The notes below the pieces were generated by a model that was not told the DNA's origin, searched no databases, and saw only the letters and a list, made by a program, of their open reading frames with translations. From positions 124,001-188,000 of the forward strand of contig NZ_JABAGQ010000004.1 of the NCBI RefSeq assembly GCF_012844225.1: 64,000 bases of DNA, read 5' to 3'. The translations under genes and the position numbers were made by a program. Shown here piece by piece: positions 24,576 to 33,431 of the stretch (position 1 is the first letter of the stretch; every line of letters begins with the position of its first letter). This DNA is from Rhodococcus sp. 105337. GTDB lineage: Bacteria > Actinomycetota > Actinomycetes > Mycobacteriales > Mycobacteriaceae.

Positions 24576-27215
24576 TCACGGACCCGGGGGTGCGTCACGT
24601 CCCGTGCCTGCCTCGGGCATGATCTCGACGTAGCCGTCCGTCCCGTTCACGCGAATGAGCGAGCCGTCCCGGATCGTCCCGGTGGCGTGCTGCACGCCCA
24701 CCACGGCCGGCACGCCGTACTCCCGTGCCACCACCGCGCCGTGGGTCATCAGTCCGCCCACCTCGGTGACCAACCCGCCGATCGAGACGAACAATGGGGT
24801 CCAACTCGGATCGGTATACGCGGTGACCAGGATGTCGCCCGGCTCGAGGTCCGCCTTCGCCATGTCGTCGACCACCCGGGCTCTCCCCTCGACCACCCCG
24901 GCGGAGACCGGCATGCCGGTCAGTGCGCCGTCGGGGACGTCCTCACGCCGGTACTCCCCCACGATGACCTCCCCGTCGGACGTGAAGACCCGAGGGGGCG
25001 TGAGAGACGTGTACGTGCGGAACAAGTCTTTCCGCTCCCGCACAAGGGCATCGCACTCTCGATGCGTGCGCACGATGTCGCGCAGTTCCTCGAACCTCAG
25101 GTAGAAGATGTCGTCCCGGTGGCGGAGTACACCTGCGTGCACGAGGCGCTCGGCTTCGGCGGACAGTGCTCGTTTGTACACGAAATAACGGCTGACCATG
25201 GCGTACTTCGGGTACTCCCGGTACCCCGAGAAAGTCCGGAGACGGTCGATCATCCGTTCGGTCTCGTCGGCTTTCCGATTCCCGTCCGGCAGCGTCCGTA
25301 GGCGTCCGAGCAACTCGCGTGTCTTTTCTTCCGCCTCACGCCGGCCGTGTTCGAAACGCCGCCTCGCAGCGCCGGGAGCAAAGTTCTCGACGTTGCCGAC
25401 GATCACCGGCACCAGAGCCGTCGGCCGTTCGCTCCAGCGTGGCCTCGTGATGTCGATCTCGCCGGCACAGCGCATCCCGTACTCGGCGAGATACTCGTCG
25501 ATCGCGGCTTCGGCCTGCCGACCGCCGGGGATCTCACCCAGTTCCCGCCGGAAACGTTCGTCGTCGCCACCCGATCGCGCCACATGCCGAAGGAACTCCA
25601 CCACCTCCGGGTACGGCCGGATCGCGTCCGCGACGTCGAGGAGCGCCAAACCCATCTCGGAGGTGACGTTGTGGGGAACGGATTGCGCGAGCGTGTCGGC
25701 AACGTTCCTCTTACCGAGCCACTCGTCGAGATGGGCGTCGAGCCACCGCGCCGATTCCGTCGCGGAGGTGATCACCCGAAGACTTCGCGGATCGAACAAC
25801 AGCCGTCTCAGCTCCTGGATGTCGCATTCTATGAAATCGAGCAACGCCGTCCCGGATCTGCCACGGATCTCGCGCTGCAACGCGTCCAGAGAGGCCTCCG
25901 CGTGCGCGATCAACTCGGTGACGACCTCCGGGTCCGCGTCGAGCAGGTCGGGTGCGTCCGGCACGGGACCGCCCGGCTGCTCGTCGGTGCCCGATCCAAC
26001 GAGATCCGCGCGGGCGAGAACGGTGTGCAAGGCATCCCCGATGAGTGGATCGGATCTTCCGAGGCCTTCCACCAGGGCGGCACGGGTCGCCGGTGCGGAC
26101 AGCGCAGCGGTGACATCGACGAACAACCGTCCTCCCGCATCACGCATGGGTGCCGGACTCGTCAACTGCCACACGGAGATTCCCAACGGCTTCATGGCGT
26201 CGGTCATCATCTGCTGATGTCCGACCGACACGTAGACGTGTTTTTCTCCGTCCCGTACTGCGGGGAGCGGGAACAGGGTGGTGACGGGCCGACTCTGGAC
26301 GACGCGGAAGTCGTCGCCCACCAGACACCATTCGATGTCCTGGGGGCAGCCGAAATGAGCCTCGATGTCCCGCCCCAGACGCGCGAGACGAAGGATCTGC
26401 GCGTCGGACAGGACGGGGATGTTCCGCCGCTCCGGTTCGACTTCCCGGACGCGCGTTCCCCCGGTGGGCGCAGCCCACAGAGCGTGCCGTTTCCGGGCAA
26501 CCGCCCTGGTGACGACATCGCCTGCGCGCACGCTGTAGACGTCCGGGTTCACCGAGCCCGACACGAGCGCCTCACCGAGCCCGAAGACTGCTTCCACGGA
26601 AACGACCGTGCGATCGGAGGTAACCGGGTCGGCGGTGAACATAACCCCCGCCGCGTCCGGGAACACCATCTTCTGCACGACCACAGCCATACGGACCTGC
26701 CGGTGGTCGAATCCGTTCCGCATACGATAGGTGACGGCCCGCTCGGTGAACAGCGACGCCCAGCATCGCGTTACGCACCGAAGGATCTGGTCACGGCCCG
26801 AGACGTTGAGGTACGAATCCTGCTGTCCGGCGAAAGACGCCGTGGGCAAGTCCTCGGCGGTGGCACTGGACCGGACCGCGAAGGCGGCATCTCCACCGAA
26901 CCCGCCGAGCGCCGCGAGGACCGCGCCCGCGACATCGTCCGGAACGCCGTGATCTTCGATGGAGTCGCGGAGCGTCCCGCTCGCCACACGGATCCCGTCG
27001 CGGTCGTCCGGGTCGAGTAGCGACAGTCGATCGAGCAGGTCACCGAATGACGGAACGGCGTCCATGGCACGCGTGAATGCATCCGCTGTGACGCAGAAGC
27101 CGTCCGGCACACGCGTCCCTGCGACCCTCGTGAGTTCTCCTAGATTCGCCCCTTTTCCTCCTGCCGGCGCCCCCTGTTCCCGCCCGACCTCATCTAGACC
27201 CAGTACGTAGTTCAT
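24576..27215 (-). CDS. rph: Probable rifamycin phosphotransferase (PEP-synthase fold)
   Basis: An 879-residue protein with an N-terminal PPDK-type ATP-grasp (GGKGANLGELTR; AVRSSATAEDLPTASFAGQQDSYLNVSG; DIEWCLVGDDFRVVQSRP), a central helical domain beginning VSVGHQQMMTDAMKPLGIS, and a C-terminal swivelling His domain (GGLMTHGAVVAREYGVPAVVGV). The phospho-histidine is residue 825. Length, the HQQMMTD block and the His position fit rifampin phosphotransferases, which move the ATP beta-phosphate to the ansa-bridge hydroxyl, rather than gluconeogenic PEP synthase. ATG 27215 has GAGGAG. I do not see a rifamycin-associated palindrome upstream. Alternative: an uncharacterised PEP-utilising enzyme. 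Confidence 0.75.
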   Translation of the reverse strand: MNYVLGLDEVGREQGAPAGGKGANLGELTRVAGTRVPDGFCVTADAFTRAMDAVPSFGDLLDRLSLLDPDDRDGIRVASGTLRDSIEDHGVPDDVAGAVLAALGGFGGDAAFAVRSSATAEDLPTASFAGQQDSYLNVSGRDQILRCVTRCWASLFTERAVTYRMRNGFDHRQVRMAVVVQKMVFPDAAGVMFTADPVTSDRTVVSVEAVFGLGEALVSGSVNPDVYSVRAGDVVTRAVARKRHALWAAPTGGTRVREVEPERRNIPVLSDAQILRLARLGRDIEAHFGCPQDIEWCLVGDDFRVVQSRPVTTLFPLPAVRDGEKHVYVSVGHQQMMTDAMKPLGISVWQLTSPAPMRDAGGRLFVDVTAALSAPATRAALVEGLGRSDPLIGDALHTVLARADLVGSGTDEQPGGPVPDAPDLLDADPEVVTELIAHAEASLDALQREIRGRSGTALLDFIECDIQELRRLLFDPRSLRVITSATESARWLDAHLDEWLGKRNVADTLAQSVPHNVTSEMGLALLDVADAIRPYPEVVEFLRHVARSGGDDERFRRELGEIPGGRQAEAAIDEYLAEYGMRCAGEIDITRPRWSERPTALVPVIVGNVENFAPGAARRRFEHGRREAEEKTRELLGRLRTLPDGNRKADETERMIDRLRTFSGYREYPKYAMVSRYFVYKRALSAEAERLVHAGVLRHRDDIFYLRFEELRDIVRTHRECDALVRERKDLFRTYTSLTPPRVFTSDGEVIVGEYRREDVPDGALTGMPVSAGVVEGRARVVDDMAKADLEPGDILVTAYTDPSWTPLFVSIGGLVTEVGGLMTHGAVVAREYGVPAVVGVQHATGTIRDGSLIRVNGTDGYVEIMPEAGTGRDAPPGP

Positions 27216-27498
27216 GCCCGCTCCTCTCGCTGCGCGCCCGAGCACTCTGCGAGCGAGTATGGGCCGAAAACCCGGGTCTCATGAGGTCGCCCGATGCGGT
27301 ATAACGTGAAAGGGGGATAGCGAGACGTGTATACCCCGTCCTAGCGGGCCTGGGGTTCCGGAGCGTCCGCTGAACGCACACGGCGCCAACGTATTCGAGG
27401 TTTTCGGGCGCCGGAAACGTATCGCGATGCCAGGATTCTCTCACCACCCGGCCATTTCGTGCGTGCCTGTCGCGCCACCGAACCGTCCGAGGAGAGAT

Positions 27499-27987
27499 AT
27501 GCACCGGAAACTGTCCCGCCTGATCGTCACCCCGCTCGTCACCGTCGCGGCCGCATCACTGAGCGTGGGTGCGGCGCACGCGGTCCCGTGGAACTCCGTC
27601 GACTTGTTCCCGCCGAAGGATCCCGTCGAGACACCGTTCTGCAGCATCGATTACGTCGACCCCAACGACTTCGGTCGATTCGACAGCAGTGACGTCACCG
27701 TGGCCTCGCCCGCACCCGGGCAAGTGATCTTCACGTTCCACACCCATTCGCAGTCTGCAGCGCCGTACACCCAGAGGGCGCATGTGGTCTGGGCAAACCT
27801 CGACACGGGTTTCAACGGCGTCGGCGAGGCAACGGCGCGTATCGACGCTGGTGACACGATCATCGAGTTGCCTGTCCAGAACACGGAACCGGGCCGGATC
27901 ACGGCCGTCACCGGTGTCACCAACACCGCAGACAACGGGCAGAACGTTACGTACTACGACTGCTCCACCGAATACACCGTGCCCTGA
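27499..27987 (+). CDS. Secreted hypothetical protein
   Basis: A 162-residue protein with a classical signal peptide (MHRKLSRLIVTPLVTVAAASLS...AAHA|VPW; cleavage near residue 28-30). The mature domain of about 130 residues is beta-rich with Tyr/Asn/Thr and two Cys (FCSIDYVD and YYDCSTEY), which probably form a disulfide outside the cell. ATG 27499 follows GAGGAGAGAT. Similar exported proteins of unknown role occur in Rhodococcus and Gordonia. It is followed by a strong hairpin (27995-28029). Confidence 0.65.
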   Translation: MHRKLSRLIVTPLVTVAAASLSVGAAHAVPWNSVDLFPPKDPVETPFCSIDYVDPNDFGRFDSSDVTVASPAPGQVIFTFHTHSQSAAPYTQRAHVVWANLDTGFNGVGEATARIDAGDTIIELPVQNTEPGRITAVTGVTNTADNGQNVTYYDCSTEYTVP

Positions 27988-27994
27988 CGAAGCA

Positions 27995-28029
27995 CGCCGC
28001 CGTCCTGCCCCCTGGTCAGGACGGCGGCG
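27995..28029. terminator. Bidirectional hairpin terminator
   Basis: Perfect 13-bp stem CGCCGCCGTCCTG (27995-28007) / CAGGACGGCGGCG (28017-28029) with a 9-nt loop between two convergent genes. It overlaps the last codons and stop of the monooxygenase gene, so it serves both strands. Confidence 0.75.
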
Positions 28030-29503
28030 CCGTGACTACGTCCGCACGAGAAGCCGACGCCACGTCGAACGCGGTGTCGTCGAATGCCGCAAGCTCCTTC
28101 AGCATCCGCCGGGTCGACCACGGCCAGTTGAAACTGTTACGGCCGTTGGCGTCGAAGAAGTAACTCTGGCAGCCTCCGGCGTTGTACACCGTGCCGGCGA
28201 GTGCCTTCTGTACGCGCGTGTTGAAGGAGTCCTGCGCGGCGCGGCGGGGCTCGACGCGGGTCCATCCCTCCTGCCGTGCACGGGTCAGCACCTGGAGGAC
28301 GTAACCGAGTTGCGCTTCGAGAATCGTGAATGCCGAGGTGTGGCCGGTGCCGAGCGACGGGCCGAGCAGAACGAATGCGTTCGGGAACCCTGCGACCGTG
28401 GTTCCGAGATATGCTTGCGGACTGCCCTTCCAGTGGTCGTCGAGGCTACGGCCCTGCGCGTCGAAGATTCGGCTCGCGACCGGCATGTCGAGAATGTGGA
28501 AGCCGGTGCCGAAGATGATCGCGTCCACGGCGGTTTCGCTTCCGTCCGCCGCGACCACGACGTTCCCGCGCACGGACGCGACGGCCGTCGGATGAACCTC
28601 GACGCCGGGTCGGGCCAGGGACCGGTAGTACTTGTTGGAGAACAGAAGTCGTTTACAACCCAGCGTGTACCGAGGCGTCAGCGTCTCGCGGAGTCGGGGT
28701 TCGCTCACCTGAAGTCGGAGCCATATCTTGCCGAGTTGCTGAATCACCTTCATGATCCACGGGTTTCGGAAGCCGAGTCCGAGCGCCTCCATGATGCCGT
28801 ACTCGACGCGCCGGAGAGCGTCGTGCGCGCCCGGCACACGCCGGAGTACGGTGCGCTCGAAGGCGCGCAGGGCGTAGTCCGGCTTGGGCAGCACCCACTG
28901 GGCCGTGCGCTGATACACGTGCAGGGCTTCGACCTTCGGCTGGATCTCGGGGATGAACTGCACCGCGGACGCACCCGTGCCGACCACCGCCACGCGCTTT
29001 CCGGTCATGTCGTACCGGTGGTTCCACCGCGAGGAATGGAACACTTCGCCCGGGAACGTGTCGAGTCCGGGGACGTCGGGGACGAGGGGTTCGTTCCAGG
29101 GACCTGCTGCCGCGATGAGCGCGCCGGCCGTGATCACGCCGGCGGAGGTCTCGATGATCCATCGGTGGGTCTGTTCGTCCCACTGGGCGCGACGCATCTC
29201 GGTACCGAAACGCACGCGGGGAAAGATGCGGTGTTCCCCGGCCACTCGCTCGACGTAATGCCGAATCTCGGCCTGCCCGGCGAAGAGGCGGGACCACTCC
29301 CGGTTGGGTGCAAACGAGTACGAGTACAGAGCAGAGGGGACGTCGCAGGCACATCCCGGATAGGTATTGTCACGCCACGTACCCGCGACAGCGTCTCCTT
29401 TTTCGAGAAGAACGAAGTCGTCGATCCCCTGCCGGCTCAACCGGACCGCCGCGCCGATACCGGAGATTCCGGCGCCCACGATCACCACCTCGTAATGCTT
29501 CAC
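28016..29503 (-). CDS. Flavin monooxygenase, Baeyer-Villiger type
   Basis: A 495-residue class B flavoprotein monooxygenase. It has an FAD site GAGISG (VVIVGAGISGIGAAVRL), a GTWRDNTYPGCACDVPSALYSYSF loop, and the BVMO fingerprint F-x-G-x3-H-x3-W (FPGEVFHSSRW, about residues 150-160). The NADPH site is GTGASAVQF, with the late G-T-G (IIFGTGFHI). It inserts oxygen into ketones or oxidises heteroatoms using NADPH and O2. The GTG at 29503 with GGAGG upstream gives the standard N-terminus. It is divergent from the decarboxylase at 29756. Substrate unknown. Confidence 0.9.
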   Translation of the reverse strand: MKHYEVVIVGAGISGIGAAVRLSRQGIDDFVLLEKGDAVAGTWRDNTYPGCACDVPSALYSYSFAPNREWSRLFAGQAEIRHYVERVAGEHRIFPRVRFGTEMRRAQWDEQTHRWIIETSAGVITAGALIAAAGPWNEPLVPDVPGLDTFPGEVFHSSRWNHRYDMTGKRVAVVGTGASAVQFIPEIQPKVEALHVYQRTAQWVLPKPDYALRAFERTVLRRVPGAHDALRRVEYGIMEALGLGFRNPWIMKVIQQLGKIWLRLQVSEPRLRETLTPRYTLGCKRLLFSNKYYRSLARPGVEVHPTAVASVRGNVVVAADGSETAVDAIIFGTGFHILDMPVASRIFDAQGRSLDDHWKGSPQAYLGTTVAGFPNAFVLLGPSLGTGHTSAFTILEAQLGYVLQVLTRARQEGWTRVEPRRAAQDSFNTRVQKALAGTVYNAGGCQSYFFDANGRNSFNWPWSTRRMLKELAAFDDTAFDVASASRADVVTAPPS

Positions 29504-29695
29504 TGCCGAGCCTCCATATGCAGTTCCCCCGATGACAGGACCGAGTCGCCGTCCACGTGCACCCGTAGGTGCGAGCGGTGCCGGAAACCGATCCATCGAC
29601 GAATTGTGTGTAACTCGCCGTCATACCAAGAAGTTACCAGGCCATGCAGTCTCCGACCACCGCGTCGACCACTCGCTCGGCATATGTTCTGCGGG

Positions 29696-29734
29696 CCCTC
29701 CGGATCCGAACAGCGTCAGCCGATTGCCGGAGGG
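29696..29734 (+). promoter_or_regulatory. Leader hairpin before the PLP decarboxylase
   Basis: CCCTCCGG (29696-29703) pairs perfectly with CCGGAGGG (29727-29734) around a 23-nt loop. The right arm is a good Shine-Dalgarno-like GGAGGG but lies 21 bases before the ATG at 29756. The 252-bp divergent region otherwise holds no feature I can name. Confidence 0.35.
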
Positions 29735-29755
29735 ATAACCGGGTATCTCGACGTC

Positions 29756-31222
29756 ATGGACCAGTCGGAGACACCGCTGCTGACGGGGTTGGCGCAATAC
29801 CACGAACTTGGTCGCTACGGATTCTCCCCGCCGGCGCACCGCGAGGGCCGCGGGGTCGATTCACGCGTCGTAGAGGTGCTCGGCATCGATCCGTTCCGGG
29901 CCGACGTACTCGCTTCCGGCGGTCTCGACGACCGAACCTCCAGCAACGGGTACCTGTCCCGGGCCGAGCAACTCATGGCCGAAGCAGTCGGCGCCGAACA
30001 GGCCTTCTTCTCGACCTGCGGCAGTTCGCTCTCGGTCAAGGCCGCGATGATGGCCGTGGCGGGAAACGATCCCGGCGGCTTGTTGCTCGGGCGCGATTCC
30101 CACAAATCGGTCGTTGCGGGATTGATCTTCAGCGGCGTCGTTCCCCGGTGGATCACCCCGCAGTGGGACGAGGATATGCACTTCTCCCATCCGCCTTCAC
30201 CCGAACAGGTGCGGCAGACATGGGAGGAATACCCGGATGCCGCCGGAGCCCTGATCGTCAGCCCCAGCCCGTACGGCACATGCGCGGACATCGAGGGCAT
30301 CGCCGCGGTATGCCACGAACGAGGCAAACCGCTGATCGTCGACGAGGCGTGGGGCGCGCACCTGCCCTTCGACGACGACTTGCCGACGTGGGCCATGGAT
30401 GCCGGGGCGGACGTGTGCGTGGTGAGCGTCCACAAGACGGGTTCGGGCTTCGAGCAGGGTTCGGTGTACCACGTGCAGGGAGACCTGGTCGACGGCGCAC
30501 ACCTGTCCGCCTGCGCGGATCTGCTCATGACCACGAGCCCCAATGTGATGATCTACGCCGCGATGGACGGCTGGCGACGGCAGATGGTCGAGCACGGCAC
30601 CGAATTACTCGGGAGCGCACTCGACCTCGCCCGTCGCACGAGGGACCGGATCGCCGCACTCGACGGACTCGATGTCCTCGAAGGCCGCTTGCTCGGTGAC
30701 CAGGCCTCACACGACCTGGACCGGCTCCAGATTCTCGTCGACGTCGACGCGCTCGGCGCCTCGGGCTATCAATGTGCCGACTGGCTCCGCGAACATTGCC
30801 GGATAGACATGGGATTGACCGATCACCGCCGGATCCTCGCAACGATCTCGATTGCCGACGACGAGGACACCACGGACCGTCTGGTCCGTTCCCTCGAGTT
30901 GCTGGTGCAGGCAGCCGAATCGTTCGATCCCCCGCCGAAAATGTACCTGCCGGGACCCGACGAGATCCAGCTCGAGTCGGTGATGTCGCCGCGAGATGCA
31001 TTCTTCGGCCGTGCGGAAATGATCGCGGCAGACAAGGCCGCCGGCCGTATCGCAGCCGAGCAGATCACCCCGTATCCCCCGGGCATCCCCGCGGTGGTGC
31101 CCGGCGAGCGGCTCGATCGGGCGGTTCTCGACTACCTGCGCAGCGGACCGGGCGCGGGGATGACTCTCCCCGACGCAACCGACGCGACACTAGAAAAGCT
31201 ACGTGTGGTCGTCGAGGACTGA
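29756..31222 (+). CDS. Orn/Lys/Arg decarboxylase family protein (fold type I PLP)
   Basis: A 488-residue PLP enzyme of the Gram-positive SpeA-like family, which lacks the N-terminal response-regulator wing. The substrate and cofactor regions are visible: FFSTCGSSLSVKAAMMAVAG, RDSHKSVVAGLIFSG, VDEAWGAHLPFDDD and the Schiff-base lysine in SVHKTGSGFEQGS (about residue 229). A C-terminal domain (from about 380) carries the ITPYPPGIPAVVPGE signature of the family. Expected reaction: decarboxylation of arginine, lysine or ornithine to a polyamine precursor. ATG 29756 lacks a near Shine-Dalgarno. Confidence 0.88.
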   Translation: MDQSETPLLTGLAQYHELGRYGFSPPAHREGRGVDSRVVEVLGIDPFRADVLASGGLDDRTSSNGYLSRAEQLMAEAVGAEQAFFSTCGSSLSVKAAMMAVAGNDPGGLLLGRDSHKSVVAGLIFSGVVPRWITPQWDEDMHFSHPPSPEQVRQTWEEYPDAAGALIVSPSPYGTCADIEGIAAVCHERGKPLIVDEAWGAHLPFDDDLPTWAMDAGADVCVVSVHKTGSGFEQGSVYHVQGDLVDGAHLSACADLLMTTSPNVMIYAAMDGWRRQMVEHGTELLGSALDLARRTRDRIAALDGLDVLEGRLLGDQASHDLDRLQILVDVDALGASGYQCADWLREHCRIDMGLTDHRRILATISIADDEDTTDRLVRSLELLVQAAESFDPPPKMYLPGPDEIQLESVMSPRDAFFGRAEMIAADKAAGRIAAEQITPYPPGIPAVVPGERLDRAVLDYLRSGPGAGMTLPDATDATLEKLRVVVED

Positions 31223-31283
31223 CGTCGGTCCGGAACAGACGGAACCCACCTGCCCTCCGCCGAGGTCGAGCGCGGCGGTCGCC

Positions 31284-31589
31284 TCAGGCCGGCTGGACGG
31301 CCGCAGTCAGGAACAGGGACGCGAGCATCGCAGGCGCCCGATGCACGCTGACGCAGGGGATTCCTGCCGCGCGGACGTCGTAGATCACCTTCGCCTCCGT
31401 CGGAGAACACATACCGTCGAGGACCTCCTCGGTGGCCACTGCGCCCCAGACATCTCCGGCCGCGGGAATGTCTCGCGTCGTCAGCCACCCGTGTTCGTCC
31501 GCCCAACTCTGCACCGCGTCCCAGTGAGCGCGGGCGGCAGCATCGCACGGCGTGCCCACCAACACCACATATCTCTGCGGAGACGTCAT
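31284..31589 (-). CDS. Small hypothetical protein downstream of GAF-ANTAR gene
   Basis: A 101-residue soluble protein (MTSPQRYVVLVGTPCDAAARAHWDAVQSWADEHGW...), with a beta-alpha start like a small Rossmann half and three Cys in PCDAAAR, GMCSPTEAKV and IPCVSVHRAP. ATG 31589 has GGTGAGG upstream. It lies downstream of the first GAF-ANTAR gene (31753) on the same strand, with two hairpins in the 163-bp gap. Family not recognised. Confidence 0.55.
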   Translation of the reverse strand: MTSPQRYVVLVGTPCDAAARAHWDAVQSWADEHGWLTTRDIPAAGDVWGAVATEEVLDGMCSPTEAKVIYDVRAAGIPCVSVHRAPAMLASLFLTAAVQPA

Positions 31590-31620
31590 TGTCACCCTCA
31601 CCTTCTCGTAGCGGCCGGCT

Positions 31621-31676
31621 GTGTCCGGCGCCGTGTAGCAACGCCGGACACCCTCCCCGGGTATCAGTACAGATAC
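31621..31676 (-). promoter_or_regulatory. Two stem-loops in the gap after the GAF-ANTAR gene
   Basis: Stem 1: TGTCCGGCG (31621-31629) / CGCCGGACA (31641-31649), 9 bp perfect, 11-nt loop. Stem 2: GGTATC (31659-31664) / GATACC (31671-31676), 6 bp with a hexaloop. They lie in the 5' region of the gene at 31284-31589 and downstream of an ANTAR gene. ANTAR targets are paired hexaloops with A at position 1 and G at 4; neither strand of the hexaloop here fits, so this may simply be a terminator. Confidence 0.4.
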
Positions 31677-31752
31677 CGCGGCGTGTCCCCGGGTAAACCT
31701 GAGGGTGAGGTGGTGCTGCCCACGATCCGGGTGGAACGCCGCCGCGACGCGG

Positions 31753-32478
31753 TCACGCCGTGGCGGGCCCCGAGTCGACGAGTCGGGTCGCAAGCTCGGA
31801 AAGAGGAGTGTTGGTGTCCTGCGACAACCGCCGCAGCATGTCGAAGGCACGCAGCGCGTCGATACCGTAGCGCTCCATGATGATGCCCTTGGCCTGGCCG
31901 ATGACATCCCTGGTTGCGAGAGCCGAGGTGAGTTGTTCCTGAACACGGGCAGCCGTGATCGCCGTGGCAGCTTGTGCGGCCAGGGCATCGACGAGGGCCT
32001 CGTCCCCGGCATCGAACGCATCCGCGACGCGGGAATGGAGATTCAAGGTCCCGACCTCGTCGCGGTGGGTGTACAAGCGCACCGAGAGGCAGCTGAGGAC
32101 TCCCGCGTCGACCGCGGCCGACGCGTACGCCGGCCATCGCGTCTCGGTACGCAAGTCCGCGCACCGGACGATGGGGTCGGACCTGGCAGCGTCGAGGCAC
32201 GGGCCTTCGCCCAGTTTGATCTGCATTGCCTCGAGCTGCGCGGCCAGAGGCGAGGTGGCAGCGGTGGATCGAAATTGTTCCCGATCGACCGAGAGGAGAA
32301 TGCCGATACCGTCGGCCGCACCGATCAGTTCTGCCGCCGACGCAGCGATCCGATACAACGTGCTGTCGAGATCCTCGGGAACGAAGAACTCACGCGCCAG
32401 CACTCCGATCCGTCGGCTGATCTCCGCCGAGGTCGGAAAACCGGCCGGAGCGCCTTCGCCCCGTTCCCACCCGTCCAT
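31753..32478 (-). CDS. GAF-ANTAR regulator 1
   Basis: A 241-residue regulator with a GAF sensor (about 20-165, FVPEDLDSTLYRIAASAAELIGAADGIGILL ... LGEGPCLDAARSD) and an ANTAR domain (about 175-235, TRDVIGQAKGIIMERYGIDALRAFDMLRRLSQDTNTPLSELATRLV). ANTAR domains bind paired hexaloop RNA hairpins to cause antitermination or translational control. GTG 32493 is an alternative start. It is the third of three similar genes (31753, 32547, 33432), all minus strand, with separate gaps and individual starts. Ligand unknown. Confidence 0.85.
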   Translation of the reverse strand: MDGWERGEGAPAGFPTSAEISRRIGVLAREFFVPEDLDSTLYRIAASAAELIGAADGIGILLSVDREQFRSTAATSPLAAQLEAMQIKLGEGPCLDAARSDPIVRCADLRTETRWPAYASAAVDAGVLSCLSVRLYTHRDEVGTLNLHSRVADAFDAGDEALVDALAAQAATAITAARVQEQLTSALATRDVIGQAKGIIMERYGIDALRAFDMLRRLSQDTNTPLSELATRLVDSGPATA

Positions 32479-32546
32479 ACTCGATAGTTCCACGGTGTAG
32501 CGCAGGGAGCAGCAAGCAGCAAGCAGATAATTCTACCGAATTCGCG

Positions 32547-33239
32547 TTACGAAGGTTCGGTGCGCTCTTCGGCGATCCACCGGGAAAGGATGACGAGCGG
32601 AATCCCGGTGTCCTGCGAAAGCTTGATGAGCATGCCGAACGCACGGTCGGCGGGGATGCCGAATCGCTCCATCATCATGCCTTTGGCCTGGCCGATGACG
32701 TCACGGTTCAGCACTGCGGAATGCAGCTTCAGTTCGTCCCGTCCCGCGGCGATGGCGATGGCCGCATGCGCCGCGAACGCCTCCCCGACCGCAATCGATT
32801 CGCCGCCGAATACGTTCGGTGACGTGGCGAACAAATTCAACGCCCCCGCGGTGCTCGCCGAGGTGTACAGCTGGAACGACAGAATGCTGCGCACCCCCGC
32901 GTCGAGCGCTTCCGGGGTGAATCGAGGCCATCGGGTCTCCGACACGAGATCATCGCTGAGGGTGGTGAAGGCACCCATCGCGGCATCGACACACGGTCCT
33001 TCCCCGAGCCGCTCCTGCGCACGATCGAGTTCGACGGGCAACAGCGACGTCGGGGCATGGGATTCGAACGTGTTCTTCCCGCTGATGAGCAGGATGTCTG
33101 CGCTCTCGACGCCGGGAATCAAGTCGACGGCAGAGTCGGTGACCGTGCGCAGTACACCCTCGAGGTCGCGCTGCCCGGACAGAGATCGCGCCAGTGCTGC
33201 CAGCGAATCCACCAGTTTGTTGTCGATCGGCTCTGCCAT
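32547..33239 (-). CDS. GAF-ANTAR regulator 2
   Basis: A 230-residue paralogue of the neighbouring regulators. GAF domain about residues 10-155 (ESADILLISGKNTFESHAPTSLLPVELDRAQERLGEGPCVDAAM), ANTAR about 165-222 (NRDVIGQAKGMMMERFGIPADRAFGMLIKLSQDTGIPLVILSRWI). ATG 33239 follows GAGGG; an in-frame GTG at 33320 could add 27 residues. It keeps the conserved ANTAR A-K-G-M-M-M-E-R-F core used in RNA contact. Role unknown; such proteins commonly control lipid or stress mRNAs in actinobacteria. Confidence 0.85.
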   Translation of the reverse strand: MAEPIDNKLVDSLAALARSLSGQRDLEGVLRTVTDSAVDLIPGVESADILLISGKNTFESHAPTSLLPVELDRAQERLGEGPCVDAAMGAFTTLSDDLVSETRWPRFTPEALDAGVRSILSFQLYTSASTAGALNLFATSPNVFGGESIAVGEAFAAHAAIAIAAGRDELKLHSAVLNRDVIGQAKGMMMERFGIPADRAFGMLIKLSQDTGIPLVILSRWIAEERTEPS

Positions 33240-33431
33240 GAGAGCGCCCTCTTCCGCATCGACCACGATGTCGCTGACGAGGCGAAAAAGTGCCCGGGCC
33301 AAGTTGCCCGTGACCTCCACGCTACCCCTGATTCGTGCCCAGGGACCTGTAGCACTGCGCGTGCTCCGGAACCCGGAGCGGACCTGTCTTGTCCGATGCG
33401 AGCGCAGCCCCACGTGGTTCCGGGAGCTCGG

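Noticed and set aside
27216-27498. A rifamycin-associated element upstream of the phosphotransferase
   Set aside because: I looked for the 19-bp palindrome used by actinobacterial rifamycin-resistance genes and found nothing matching it; the 283-base gap holds no named feature.
27782-29755. A giant N-terminal extension of the PLP decarboxylase
   Set aside because: The open frame runs back almost 2 kb, but that part is antisense to the monooxygenase gene and has no decarboxylase features before the ATG at 29756.
31621-31676. Calling the double stem-loop a true ANTAR target
   Set aside because: Neither loop carries A at position 1 and G at position 4 of a hexaloop on the transcribed strand; one loop is 11 nt.
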